5,781 nt of DNA from Acidobacteria bacterium AH-259-G07 (lineage in GTDB: Bacteria > Acidobacteriota > UBA6911 > RPQK01 > JADFOI01), in the NCBI GenBank assembly GCA_027717925.1, contig JALLON010000179.1, positions 1 to 5,781 on the forward strand. Direction: 5' to 3'. Position 1 is the stretch's first letter; the number at the start of each line of letters is the position of its first letter. A model generated the notes under the pieces. It was not told the DNA's origin, did no database searches, and saw only the letters and a program-made list of their open reading frames with translations. Both the position numbers and the translations under genes were made by a program. Shown in pieces: positions 1 through 5,781 of this stretch.

Positions 1-873
1 CCCGCCAGCGATGATATCTTTCAAATCTACAGGAGCCTATTTTCGTATGAACGCTCAGAACTGAATGCGCAGGTTGAATCCGCCGATGATACTGCAGAAC
101 ATTGGAGCAAGCAGAGAATAATCCTCGATGCAGCCTATGGCAACGAACGCCTGATTATTTATCTTTTCTTGCCGAAGGGTCGGACGCCGCCCTATCAGGT
201 GGTGGTATATTTTCCGGGCGCCACTGCTGAACGCCGAACTTCGAGCGAGGACCTGCGCGGCATGGGCCTCTTAGAGCCGATTCTTAGGAGTGGCCGAGCG
301 GTCTTATATCCCATTTACAAAGGGACCTACGAGCGTTCGGACCAAAGGACCGGTAGGCCGCCGGTCTACGTGGGTCGCTACCACAACTCCGAGCCTCTCT
401 CCCCAGTGCGCAGAGATAAACTCATCATGATGGCCCGAGATCTGGGGCGCTCTATCGATTACCTAGAGACACATTCTGACATGAGTCGCAATCAAATTGC
501 CTATTTTGGGCATAGTTTGGGCGCTCGTCTTGGTTGCATCTTTTTGGCGATCGAGGAGCGTTTCAAGTGCGCCGTGTTCCTCAACGGAGGGTTGCATTTG
601 ACCCCCAAGCGCTTGCGGCTGCCCGAGTTAGACGAGCTTAATTTTGTGCCGCGCGTGAAACTGCCTCTTTTGATGCTCAATGGTCGCTACGATTTCGGCT
701 TTCCCGTGGACAGATCACAGCTAGTGCTGTTTCGTCGCCTGGGGACACCGGAGAAAGATAAGCGACATGTATTGTACGACAGAGGCCACGCCAGGCCCTT
801 TCTGTCGAATGACGAAGTTCGCGAGATCCTCGATTGGCTGGATCGCTATTTGGGTCCGGTAAAGCGCCCCTGA
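1..873 (+). CDS. Alpha/beta hydrolase domain, C-terminal part of a larger protein (5' end outside window)
   Basis: The frame is open from the first base to the TGA at 871-873, giving 290 visible residues. A TTG at 169 could be called as a start, but the upstream frame is clearly coding (FQIYRSLFSYERSELNA, then a stretch ending YGNERLIIYLFLPKG), so I treat the gene as 5'-truncated by the window edge. The fold is an alpha/beta hydrolase. VVVYFPGA (oxyanion-side strand) leads to the nucleophile elbow GHSLG with Ser172, the acid is Asp231 in LNGRYDFGFP, and the base is His263 in RGHARP (numbering from base 1). This resembles the prolyl-oligopeptidase/dienelactone hydrolase-like domains that, from memory, end large Ser/Thr kinase plus formylglycine-generating-enzyme-like proteins in Acidobacteria and related phyla. 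The N-terminal domains are not visible, so that architecture is inference. The triad is intact, so hydrolytic activity on an ester or peptide is plausible; the substrate is unknown. It is convergent with the minus-strand cluster and probably unrelated to it. Confidence 0.85.
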   Translation, partial: PASDDIFQIYRSLFSYERSELNAQVESADDTAEHWSKQRIILDAAYGNERLIIYLFLPKGRTPPYQVVVYFPGATAERRTSSEDLRGMGLLEPILRSGRAVLYPIYKGTYERSDQRTGRPPVYVGRYHNSEPLSPVRRDKLIMMARDLGRSIDYLETHSDMSRNQIAYFGHSLGARLGCIFLAIEERFKCAVFLNGGLHLTPKRLRLPELDELNFVPRVKLPLLMLNGRYDFGFPVDRSQLVLFRRLGTPEKDKRHVLYDRGHARPFLSNDEVREILDWLDRYLGPVKRP

Positions 874-1100
874 AGGCAGATAGAGGAGACCTCCGCACCG
901 ACGCAATTGATCGTCGTCCTCAAGTGGTTTGAGAACTCAAGCGGCTGGTGCCGACGGAGTGAATTTACCTGCTGTATGTCCGCTAGAATGGACCCAGTGC
1001 GCTTTGAACTTCCGATATATGGGCTGAGATCCTGCCTCCGATTCTAATTGCCTTCAACTCGCTGTAAGCCTATCGGACGCCCTGCAAGCGGTCAGAGTTT
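874..1100. other. Convergent intergenic spacer, no gene seen
   Basis: This lies between the stop of the + strand hydrolase and the stop of the minus-strand molybdenum hydroxylase. I see no plausible ORF on either strand. Weak inverted repeats occur: CTCAA at 919-923 can pair with TTGAG at 929-933 (5-base loop), and TTGAG can instead pair with a second CTCAA at 936-940. CGGC/GCCG at 942-953 gives a 4-bp stem. None is followed by a T run on either strand, so I do not call a terminator. Confidence 0.6.
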
Positions 1101-3488
1101 TCAGCCTCCGGAGGATTGAGCAGCTCGGCTAGCCAGCGCCTCCTTCACTCGCTCCCGCGTGAACGGTACCTCTCTGATACGAGCGCCGGTGGCATCGAAG
1201 ATCGCGTTGCCAATCGCCGCCGCAGCCAGCGTGATTGTGGTCTCACCAGCTCCCATCGCCTCCACGTCGGCACGGTTGATCAGTATCGTTTCCATCTCCG
1301 GCACCTCGAAGCCCAGCGGCAGGCTGGCGTACGTTTGCCAGTCCACCGACGTCACCTTCTCCTCGTCCCACGTGACCTCTTCGAGGAGCGCGCGGCTCAT
1401 TCCCTGGAGCGTGCCCCCTTCGATTTGGTTCCGCAGTCCGTCGGGGTTCGAGATGGGACCACAATCCATGCCGGCCACGAGGCGCTTTACCGCAACGGCT
1501 CCGGTGTCTTGATCGACCTCAACTTGGGTCGCCAAGGCGCAGTACCCGTTGTCACCCTCATACAGCACGCAAGCGATCCCGCGGCCGGCCGCAACTCCGC
1601 TCCTGGCGATACCCTGCCTGGGGGAGGGACGGGTATCCCAGTTGGCCTTCTGCGCCACGGCCTTTAGGACCTCGATCAACCGTGGGTCGCTCAGGTGATC
1701 GAGTCGGAAGGCCACAGGATCAGCGCCCACCTGCGCCGCCACCTCATCCATGACGGACTCGTGAGCAAAGGTATTCTGGAGTCGTGAAGGAGATCTCAGG
1801 GGTCCCGTGAAGAACGGCGATCTGACGTTGTGCGTCAGCACCCGCTCGCTCTTGACGGTTCCGGTGCCGCCGCACCTGCCACCGACGCACCCGGCAACGT
1901 ATGAAGGTGCGGCATTGCTGCGGTTACGGTACGCGCCCCTGGGATCCGGCGCCGGCATTCGTGGAGTGAACACCGCTGGCTTGAAGCCAGCGAGGAAACC
2001 GGTGACAACATTCCCCGGAGTCCCGCTGCGCGGCCGACTGCCCAACGTTGGGTACCAGGCCTCGTGGTCCCAGGCGAGAATCCTTCCCTGGGTGTCAACT
2101 CCCACGCGCTGATCGATGACGTAAGCGTATCCATAGTTCTCCCACGCCATTTCGTCCCGTCGCGTGAGCTGCACACGCACCGCCCGACCCACCGCTTGAG
2201 ACAGCAGCGCGGCGTCGTACGATACGGTGTCGGCGCCGTTAATCCCGTAGCAACCGGATCCCATCTTGAAGATGATCCTCACCTCCTGTGGCGACACGCC
2301 CAGGATCATGGCCGCTGTCTGTCGCAGCGGATGCACGGCCTGGGTCGCCGACCAGATGGTGGCTTTCCTGCCCTGTACATCAGCAACCGCGCAGGAGCTG
2401 CCGACCGATCCGTGCATCTGATACGGATACCGATAGGTGGCGCTCAGGACGCTGGCCGCCCTCGCAAGTGTCTCATCCACATCTTTGGAATCCACCACAA
2501 GCGTGTCACGGGTCGGGGTCTGATGTCGCAGCTGCTCGTGGAAGTCGCCATGGCTGGGCAGCCCAAGGCCCGAACTCCACTTGCATGCAAGCTTGCGGGT
2601 GGCCTGGATCGCCTGCCAGGGTTTCTCAGCGACCACGCCCACGAAGTCGTTCTTAACAACGACCTTCACGAGTCCAGGAAGGTCTCCAACCGAACGCTCG
2701 TCCACGCTGACCAGCGTTGCTCCCACAACGGGTGGCCTGACCACTCTGCCGTGCAGCATGCCGGGGACACGCACGTTGTGCACGAACTCGAAACGGCCGG
2801 CGACCAAGGCCGGGATCTCCGAGCGTGGCACCGCCTTTCCGAGCACGCGCCACTCGCTCGGGTGTTTGCGCTTGGCACCGCTGTCCAGCTGAAGGCTGAA
2901 CTTCTTCCCTCCGACCAGGGCCCCATACCCCACGCTCCTGGAGGGATCGGTCCGGACGCTGATCACACCATTTTCGACCGTGAGCTGCTCGACGGGAACC
3001 TGGAGACGTTCTGCTGCCAGGCGCAACAGCGCTTCGCGCGCCGTTGCACCGGCCTGGGCCAGGTTGCTTGTGTTGAAATTGGCCGGGTGTGACTGGCTAC
3101 CGGATGTGGTGCCCTGATCGGGGGTCAGCGCGGTATCGCACTGAATGAGGGTCACGTGATCGAACGGTACGGCGAGCTCTTCAGCGATCAGCTGTGTCTG
3201 AGCAGTGTACAGACCCTGACCGAGTTCACACTTGCCGGTGTAGGCTATCACCCGCCCGTCGTCGCCAATCGCAATCCACGAGTCGAGCTGGTCGCCTGAC
3301 ACCCCGAGATTTTGAGCCGCTGCGGGTCCTGATGCCAGTATCCTCGACGCTCTGGCCACGCTGAAGCCGACAATCAAGACGCCGGCCCCCTTGACAAAGT
3401 CCCGGCGGGACAACCCGCTACGGTTCAGCGCGGCAAGGGCATCCGTAGTCAAGGTCGGCGGGTCGGCGGCGGCTGGTCTCTTCCTCAT
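1101..3488 (-). CDS. Molybdopterin-binding large subunit of a Tat-exported molybdenum hydroxylase (xanthine dehydrogenase/aldehyde oxidase family)
   Basis: This 795-residue catalytic subunit belongs to the CoxL/IorB-like branch of the xanthine oxidase family, which uses water to hydroxylate N-heterocycles or oxidise aldehydes. The frame opens at a GTG at 3554, but I choose the ATG at 3488: it overlaps the upstream stop as ATGA and has GGAGG at 3496-3500, 7 bases away. A twin-arginine signal follows (SRRDFVK, Arg28-Arg29; hydrophobic stretch about 34-47; likely cleavage after Ala58 in GPAAAQ). Then come GKCELGQGLYTAQ (85-97), TTSGSQSHP (127-135), an a/b hammerhead-like region (about 225-304), the GSGCYG loop (410-415), FTGPLRSP (560-567) and GAGETTITL with the expected catalytic Glu749 (codon 1244-1242). 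Length and motif order are normal, and I see no frameshift. The partner is the adjacent Fe-S subunit. Neither flavin subunit nor cytochrome is present in the window. Substrate is not predictable; isoquinoline, nicotinate or aldehyde oxidation are options. Confidence 0.93.
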   Translation of the reverse strand: MRKRPAAADPPTLTTDALAALNRSGLSRRDFVKGAGVLIVGFSVARASRILASGPAAAQNLGVSGDQLDSWIAIGDDGRVIAYTGKCELGQGLYTAQTQLIAEELAVPFDHVTLIQCDTALTPDQGTTSGSQSHPANFNTSNLAQAGATAREALLRLAAERLQVPVEQLTVENGVISVRTDPSRSVGYGALVGGKKFSLQLDSGAKRKHPSEWRVLGKAVPRSEIPALVAGRFEFVHNVRVPGMLHGRVVRPPVVGATLVSVDERSVGDLPGLVKVVVKNDFVGVVAEKPWQAIQATRKLACKWSSGLGLPSHGDFHEQLRHQTPTRDTLVVDSKDVDETLARAASVLSATYRYPYQMHGSVGSSCAVADVQGRKATIWSATQAVHPLRQTAAMILGVSPQEVRIIFKMGSGCYGINGADTVSYDAALLSQAVGRAVRVQLTRRDEMAWENYGYAYVIDQRVGVDTQGRILAWDHEAWYPTLGSRPRSGTPGNVVTGFLAGFKPAVFTPRMPAPDPRGAYRNRSNAAPSYVAGCVGGRCGGTGTVKSERVLTHNVRSPFFTGPLRSPSRLQNTFAHESVMDEVAAQVGADPVAFRLDHLSDPRLIEVLKAVAQKANWDTRPSPRQGIARSGVAAGRGIACVLYEGDNGYCALATQVEVDQDTGAVAVKRLVAGMDCGPISNPDGLRNQIEGGTLQGMSRALLEEVTWDEEKVTSVDWQTYASLPLGFEVPEMETILINRADVEAMGAGETTITLAAAAIGNAIFDATGARIREVPFTRERVKEALASRAAQSSGG

Positions 3489-3952
3489 ACTCCCGCCTCC
3501 CGTGCGTAGCGCTTGATGGCCCGAAGCATGCGAACGTGCGCGAAGCAACGGCACAGCACCGTCGACATTGCCTGCCGCATCTGCTCGTCGGTGGCCTTCG
3601 GGTTCTCATCCAGCAAGGCTTTCGCCGTCAAGATCACACCGCTGAGACAGAACCCACATTGCGTGGCCTGCTCATCGATGAAAGCTCGCTGAATTGGGTG
3701 CGGCTTCTCGGCCGTTCCCAACCCTTCCAGTGTGATGATGTCCGCTGCATCCATCGTCCCCACGGGCGTGACGCAGGAGCGGATTGCCCGCCCTCCTGCG
3801 ATGACCGTGCAGGCCCCGCACTGTGCGAGGCCACAACCAAACTTCGGCCCACGCAGCTCGAGGTCGTCGCTCAGCACGTACAGCAGCGGTGTCGTCAGGT
3901 CCACGTCCAGGGTGTGAGAACGACCGTTGACCGTCAGGGTAATCGCGCTCAT
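3485..3952 (-). CDS. [2Fe-2S] small subunit of the molybdenum hydroxylase
   Basis: This 155-residue electron-transfer subunit is of the CoxS/IorA type and matches the usual family length. It passes electrons from the molybdenum centre through two [2Fe-2S] clusters. The N-terminal plant-ferredoxin-like cluster is bound by Cys40, Cys45, Cys48 and Cys60 (GCGLAQCGACTV, then SC). The C-terminal helical domain binds the second cluster with Cys99, Cys102, Cys134 and Cys136 (QCGFC and LCRC, the family C-x2-C-x31-C-x-C spacing). Gln98, just before the second motif, is typical of the residue near the cofactor. The ATG at 3952 has AGGAGGG at 3961-3967 with 8 bases spacing. Its TGA overlaps the start of the large subunit as ATGA, implying translational coupling and 1:1 production. 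It has no signal peptide, so it should fold in the cytoplasm and be exported with the Tat-tagged large subunit. All eight cysteines are present, so the call is firm; the physiological electron acceptor is unknown. Confidence 0.95.
   Translation of the reverse strand: MSAITLTVNGRSHTLDVDLTTPLLYVLSDDLELRGPKFGCGLAQCGACTVIAGGRAIRSCVTPVGTMDAADIITLEGLGTAEKPHPIQRAFIDEQATQCGFCLSGVILTAKALLDENPKATDEQMRQAMSTVLCRCFAHVRMLRAIKRYAREAGV
3496..3500 (-). promoter_or_regulatory. Ribosome binding site deciding the large-subunit start
   Basis: GGAGG on the minus strand lies 7 bases before the ATG at 3488, inside the end of the Fe-S subunit gene. Together with the ATGA overlap it favours 3488 over the GTG at 3554, which would add 22 residues ahead of the Tat signal. 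Confidence 0.75.
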
Positions 3953-4014
3953 GTCGTTTTCCCTCCTGTGTGATGTCCCCGCGGCACCTTCCCGAGTCGT
4001 GTGGCAACTGACAT
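3949..4014 (-). CDS. Candidate 21-codon small ORF upstream of and overlapping the [2Fe-2S] gene
   Basis: An ATG at 4014 opens a 21-codon frame starting MSVATRLGKV and ending at a TGA (3951-3949) that overlaps the [2Fe-2S] start as ATGA, the same arrangement seen between the two hydroxylase subunits. AAGGAG at 4027-4022 lies 7 bases upstream, an ideal ribosome binding site that otherwise has no use. The peptide is basic and glycine-rich in its second half and has no membrane segment or known motif. The second half must also encode the next gene's ribosome binding site, which constrains its sequence. It may be a coupling leader, a remnant, or chance. I do not recognise the peptide. Confidence 0.35.
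   Translation of the reverse strand: MSVATRLGKVPRGHHTGGKTT
3961..3967 (-). promoter_or_regulatory. Ribosome binding site of the [2Fe-2S] subunit
   Basis: AGGAGGG on the minus strand sits 8 bases before the ATG at 3952. It also lies inside the last codons of the small upstream ORF (4014 to 3949), so ribosomes translating that ORF would pass over this site. Confidence 0.75.
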
Positions 4015-4015
4015 T

Positions 4016-5044
4016 TCAAGTCTCCTTTTTGCAATTCAGTTGGAAGACGGATAGAGAAGGTGACCCCTGTTTTTGACACGAATCTGGTAGAGGTTCTTGC
4101 CGGCTGTCACATACAGGGTCTTGAGATCCGGCCCCCCCCAAAGTGCAGTTTGTAACGGTGTCTTCCGGGATGGGAATTCGCTTCAGTAGTTCACCCGCTG
4201 GACTGATGATGTAGATCCCGGCATGGTTTTCCGGTGGATTGTTATTGTTCCCTGCCGCCCCATAGATGTTGCCTTCCACATCAATCGCCATACCGTCAAT
4301 CCCTCGGCCACTACCGAAACTATAGATCGACCGTCCATTGGAAAGGCTGCCATCCTCCTGGATGTCAAAGGCCATAAGGCGAGCCTCCCGCATCGGTTCA
4401 GACTTGGTGTCGGCCACGTAGAGCATCTTGCCGTCCGGGGAGATGATGAGACCGTTCGGTTTATGAATATCCGGCTTCGTCGCTACGCGGGTGAGCGAGC
4501 CGTCCGGGTCGATCCGATAGACATCTTCCGTTTCCAGCTCCCGGCCCGCCTGACTGCCATAGCGAGGATCGCTGAAGTAAATGCGCCCCTGGCGCTCAAT
4601 CACGAGATCGTTAGGACTGTTCAATCTCTTGCCCTGGTAACGTTCGGCCAGCACCTCAACCTTGCCGGTTGAGAGGTCCATGCGAGTGACGCGTCGGCCA
4701 CCGTCTCTTCCATTTCCTTCGCAGGCAATGAGCCGACCCTCGGCGTCGAATGCCAGACCGTTGGCCCGGTGACTGGGTCGCCTGAACTCACTCCACGAGC
4801 CGTCCGGGCTCCACTTGATGATGCGATTGCCCCGGATTTCACTGAAGTAGACGTTACCCTCCGCGTCAGCTGCGGGACCCTCCGTAAATGCAACCGACAC
4901 AGCTGTCTGGAGCTCGGCGCCGGACTCCAGCGGAGACATTAGCAAATTCTCCGGTGCAGCCATCTGCGGGGATTCCGTTGGAGCTGGCGAGCAACAGACC
5001 ACCAGCGTGTAGACTAAGCCCAAGACAAAACAAACGCTCTTCAC
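4016..5044 (-). CDS. SMP-30/gluconolactonase-like beta-propeller protein with signal peptide; 3' end frameshifted
   Basis: Members of this family are metal-dependent six-bladed propeller lactonases or related hydrolases. The predicted divalent-metal ligands are all present: Glu55 (FTEGPA), Asn145 (SPNDLV), Asn197 (KPNGL) and Asp250 (GIDGMAID). Blade repeats show as SPDGSW, DPDGSL and SPDGKM. The start is a GTG at 5044 with AAGGAGGAGG at 5060-5051, 6 bases away. The N-terminus (MKSVCFVLGLVYTLVVCCSP) is a signal peptide, possibly of a lipoprotein with Cys17 or Cys18 lipidated, though the lipobox is not standard. The frame as given runs to 4016 (342 codons), but after Gly304 its tail is unlike the family. 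Dropping one G from the eight-G run at 4139-4132 gives GGPDLKTLYVTAGKNLYQIR and a stop at 4036, a normal family ending at 335 residues. The protein is therefore either intact in the real organism (sequence error) or altered in its last blade. It probably acts in the periplasm; the true substrate is not known. Confidence 0.88.
   Translation of the reverse strand: MKSVCFVLGLVYTLVVCCSPAPTESPQMAAPENLLMSPLESGAELQTAVSVAFTEGPAADAEGNVYFSEIRGNRIIKWSPDGSWSEFRRPSHRANGLAFDAEGRLIACEGNGRDGGRRVTRMDLSTGKVEVLAERYQGKRLNSPNDLVIERQGRIYFSDPRYGSQAGRELETEDVYRIDPDGSLTRVATKPDIHKPNGLIISPDGKMLYVADTKSEPMREARLMAFDIQEDGSLSNGRSIYSFGSGRGIDGMAIDVEGNIYGAAGNNNNPPENHAGIYIISPAGELLKRIPIPEDTVTNCTLGGAGSQDPVCDSRQEPLPDSCQKQGSPSLSVFQLNCKKET
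4022..4027 (-). promoter_or_regulatory. Ribosome binding site with no annotated gene except the small ORF
   Basis: AAGGAG on the minus strand is 7 bases before the ATG at 4014. It is 70 bases from the [2Fe-2S] start, too far to serve it, and lies just after the restored stop of the propeller gene at 4036. Confidence 0.45.
4132..4139 (-). other. Eight-G homopolymer at a frameshift
   Basis: On the minus strand TTT is followed by eight G and then CC. Seven G would keep the frame that encodes the family-typical C-terminus; eight G send it out of frame. Confidence 0.8.
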
Positions 5045-5050
5045 GGGTTG

Positions 5051-5060
5051 CCTCCTCCTT
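5051..5060 (-). promoter_or_regulatory. Ribosome binding site of the propeller gene
   Basis: AAGGAGGAGG on the minus strand sits 6 bases before a GTG start at 5044. It supports the GTG as the true start, since the signal peptide begins directly there and no in-frame ATG lies nearby. Confidence 0.75.
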
Positions 5061-5139
5061 CAAGTTAATGGTTCTCGCGACTTGACGAAATGCAGCACAC
5101 GATTTTCTAGCAAAGGAATATCATATCGCCCCAAGCATG

Positions 5140-5715
5140 TCATTGGATTCTCACGGTGACGCCATGCTTTCGGCCGATTTCCTCCATCTCCGCCGCCGTG
5201 AGTGGAGGAAGCTGTGTGCCTGGAGGCGCTCCAGCATCGCGGAAGAAGCGCTCCAAACCCGGCGGCGCAACCACCCAGATGATTTCCGCACGCTGGTCAC
5301 CGGTGTTGTCCACACCGTGCCAGACTCCTTCTGGAATGTAGACGGTGGTACCCGGCTCGAGCGTCACACGTTCATCGTCCAGGATGGCTATCCCATGCCC
5401 GTTATGAACGAAGAGTATCTCATCCTGATGCTTATGCTGGTGGACGGGAATGCGGTACCCGACCTCCATCTGCTGAGTGCCCATTGCGACCCGCATGGAG
5501 CCGGTGTTAACAGGGTCCACTTTAATCGTGACTCGTCCACCACCGGGACGACGCAATAGAAGCACTTCCCCCTCATTAGGTTGAAGCACAAACCCGGCGG
5601 GTTTCTCTCCTTCCGTTTGCTCTCTTGTGGGCTCTTCCATCGAAGAGCAAAATAGGAGCAGGGCTGCAAGTGACAACAAGACCACCATGCCAACAACAGC
5701 GTTGATCGGTTTCAT
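5140..5715 (-). CDS. Cupin-domain protein with N-terminal membrane/lipoprotein-like signal
   Basis: From the ATG at 5715 the protein has 191 residues. A TTG at 5739 in frame would add eight residues, but the ATG is preceded by GGAGGAGGT and begins a clean signal, so I prefer it. The N-terminus (about 6-22) is a strongly hydrophobic segment ending LLFCSS, so it is either a lipoprotein with Cys23 as the lipid site or a membrane anchor. A single cupin barrel follows. Motif 1 fits G(x)5HxH(x)4E(x)6G exactly (His92, His94, Glu99), and motif 2 fits G(x)5PxG(x)2H(x)3N (PGTTVYIPEGVWHGVDN, His133). The full set of metal ligands suggests a metal-binding, possibly enzymatic cupin rather than a degenerate one. 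The tail carries PPGLERFFRDAG and PPLTAAEMEEIGRKHG, a helical extension common in small cupins of this sort. It is the first gene of the visible minus-strand group, 95 bases before the propeller gene. Dioxygenase, isomerase or sugar/small-molecule-binding roles are all possible. Confidence 0.88.
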   Translation of the reverse strand: MKPINAVVGMVVLLSLAALLLFCSSMEEPTREQTEGEKPAGFVLQPNEGEVLLLRRPGGGRVTIKVDPVNTGSMRVAMGTQQMEVGYRIPVHQHKHQDEILFVHNGHGIAILDDERVTLEPGTTVYIPEGVWHGVDNTGDQRAEIIWVVAPPGLERFFRDAGAPPGTQLPPLTAAEMEEIGRKHGVTVRIQ

Positions 5716-5724
5716 ACCTCCTCC
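5716..5724 (-). promoter_or_regulatory. Ribosome binding site of the cupin gene
   Basis: GGAGGAGGT abuts the ATG at 5715. If the first GGAGG (5724-5720) is used, the spacing is 4 bases, slightly short. It decides the start in favour of 5715 rather than the TTG at 5739. Confidence 0.65.
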
Positions 5725-5781
5725 ATTTTTGTGACCCAAAATCCCGAAATTGAGCGGCCGGTCTCGAGAAGACGTCTGGGA

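Noticed and set aside
919..953. Clustered short inverted repeats between the convergent genes as a bidirectional terminator
   Set aside because: Stems are only 4-5 bp with few GC pairs in the first, and no T run follows on either side.
1105..1114. Perfect 10-base palindrome CCTCCGGAGG as a terminator for the minus-strand operon
   Set aside because: It has no loop, lies within the last codons of the gene, and is not followed by a T run on either strand.
1800..2060. A possible frameshift in the middle of the large subunit, where the sequence looks less family-like
   Set aside because: Read through, the frame keeps FLAGFKPAVFTPR, SNAAPSYV, GGTGTV and FTGPLRSP in the expected order and spacing, so no frame change is needed.
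2064..3092. A 342-codon open frame on the + strand inside the molybdenum hydroxylase gene
   Set aside because: It lies antisense to a strongly supported gene with family motifs throughout, and its translation is rich in His, Arg and Pro with no recognisable domain; long antisense frames are expected in GC-rich coding sequence.
3489..3554. GTG at 3554 as an earlier start of the large subunit
   Set aside because: It would add 22 residues overlapping the Fe-S gene's cluster-binding end and lacks the ATGA coupling and GGAGG that support 3488.
4430..4815. Repeated GCCGTCCGGG-like words in the propeller gene as a DNA repeat
   Set aside because: They encode the PDG turns of successive propeller blades and are explained by protein repeats.
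5137..5559. A 140-codon + strand frame opposite the cupin gene
   Set aside because: The minus strand carries two exact cupin motifs here; the + strand translation has no recognisable motif.

Overview
The window looks like a piece of a chromosome or metagenome contig from a moderately GC-rich, Gram-negative-type environmental bacterium. An acidobacterial or similar soil lineage is my best guess. The reasons are the Tat-exported molybdenum hydroxylase, the predicted exported lactonase-like and cupin proteins, and an alpha/beta hydrolase domain of a kind I associate with the C-terminus of large kinase-type regulatory proteins in such phyla. No rRNA or marker gene is present, so this is inference. 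I saw no tRNA, CRISPR array, insertion sequence or phage gene.

Layout. Positions 1-873 on the + strand hold the 3' end of a gene cut by the window edge; it encodes an alpha/beta hydrolase domain with an intact Ser-Asp-His triad. A 227-base convergent spacer (874-1100) follows, with no convincing gene or terminator. The rest is a minus-strand gene group, read right to left: a signal-anchored cupin (5715 to 5140), an SMP-30/gluconolactonase-like beta-propeller protein (5044 to about 4036), a very small candidate ORF (4014 to 3949), a two-[2Fe-2S] small subunit (3952 to 3485), and a Tat-exported molybdopterin-binding large subunit (3488 to 1101). The last two overlap by four bases (ATGA), and nearly every start is preceded by a strong purine-rich ribosome binding site, so the group reads like one operon.

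How the genes may work together. The Fe-S and molybdopterin subunits together form a xanthine dehydrogenase/aldehyde oxidase-family hydroxylase. It should be assembled in the cytoplasm and exported by Tat under the signal of the large subunit. The propeller and cupin proteins also carry N-terminal export signals, so the whole group probably acts outside the cytoplasm on a small organic substrate: hydroxylation or aldehyde oxidation, possible lactone hydrolysis, and an unassigned cupin step. The substrate cannot be read from the sequence, and no cytochrome acceptor or molybdenum-cofactor maturation gene lies in the window.

Main oddities. The propeller gene has a single-base frameshift in a run of eight G (minus strand); removing one G restores a normal family C-terminus. 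A 21-codon ORF has an ideal ribosome binding site and an ATGA overlap with the Fe-S gene. The hydrolase domain at the left edge is clearly not a complete protein and probably belongs to a larger multidomain protein.
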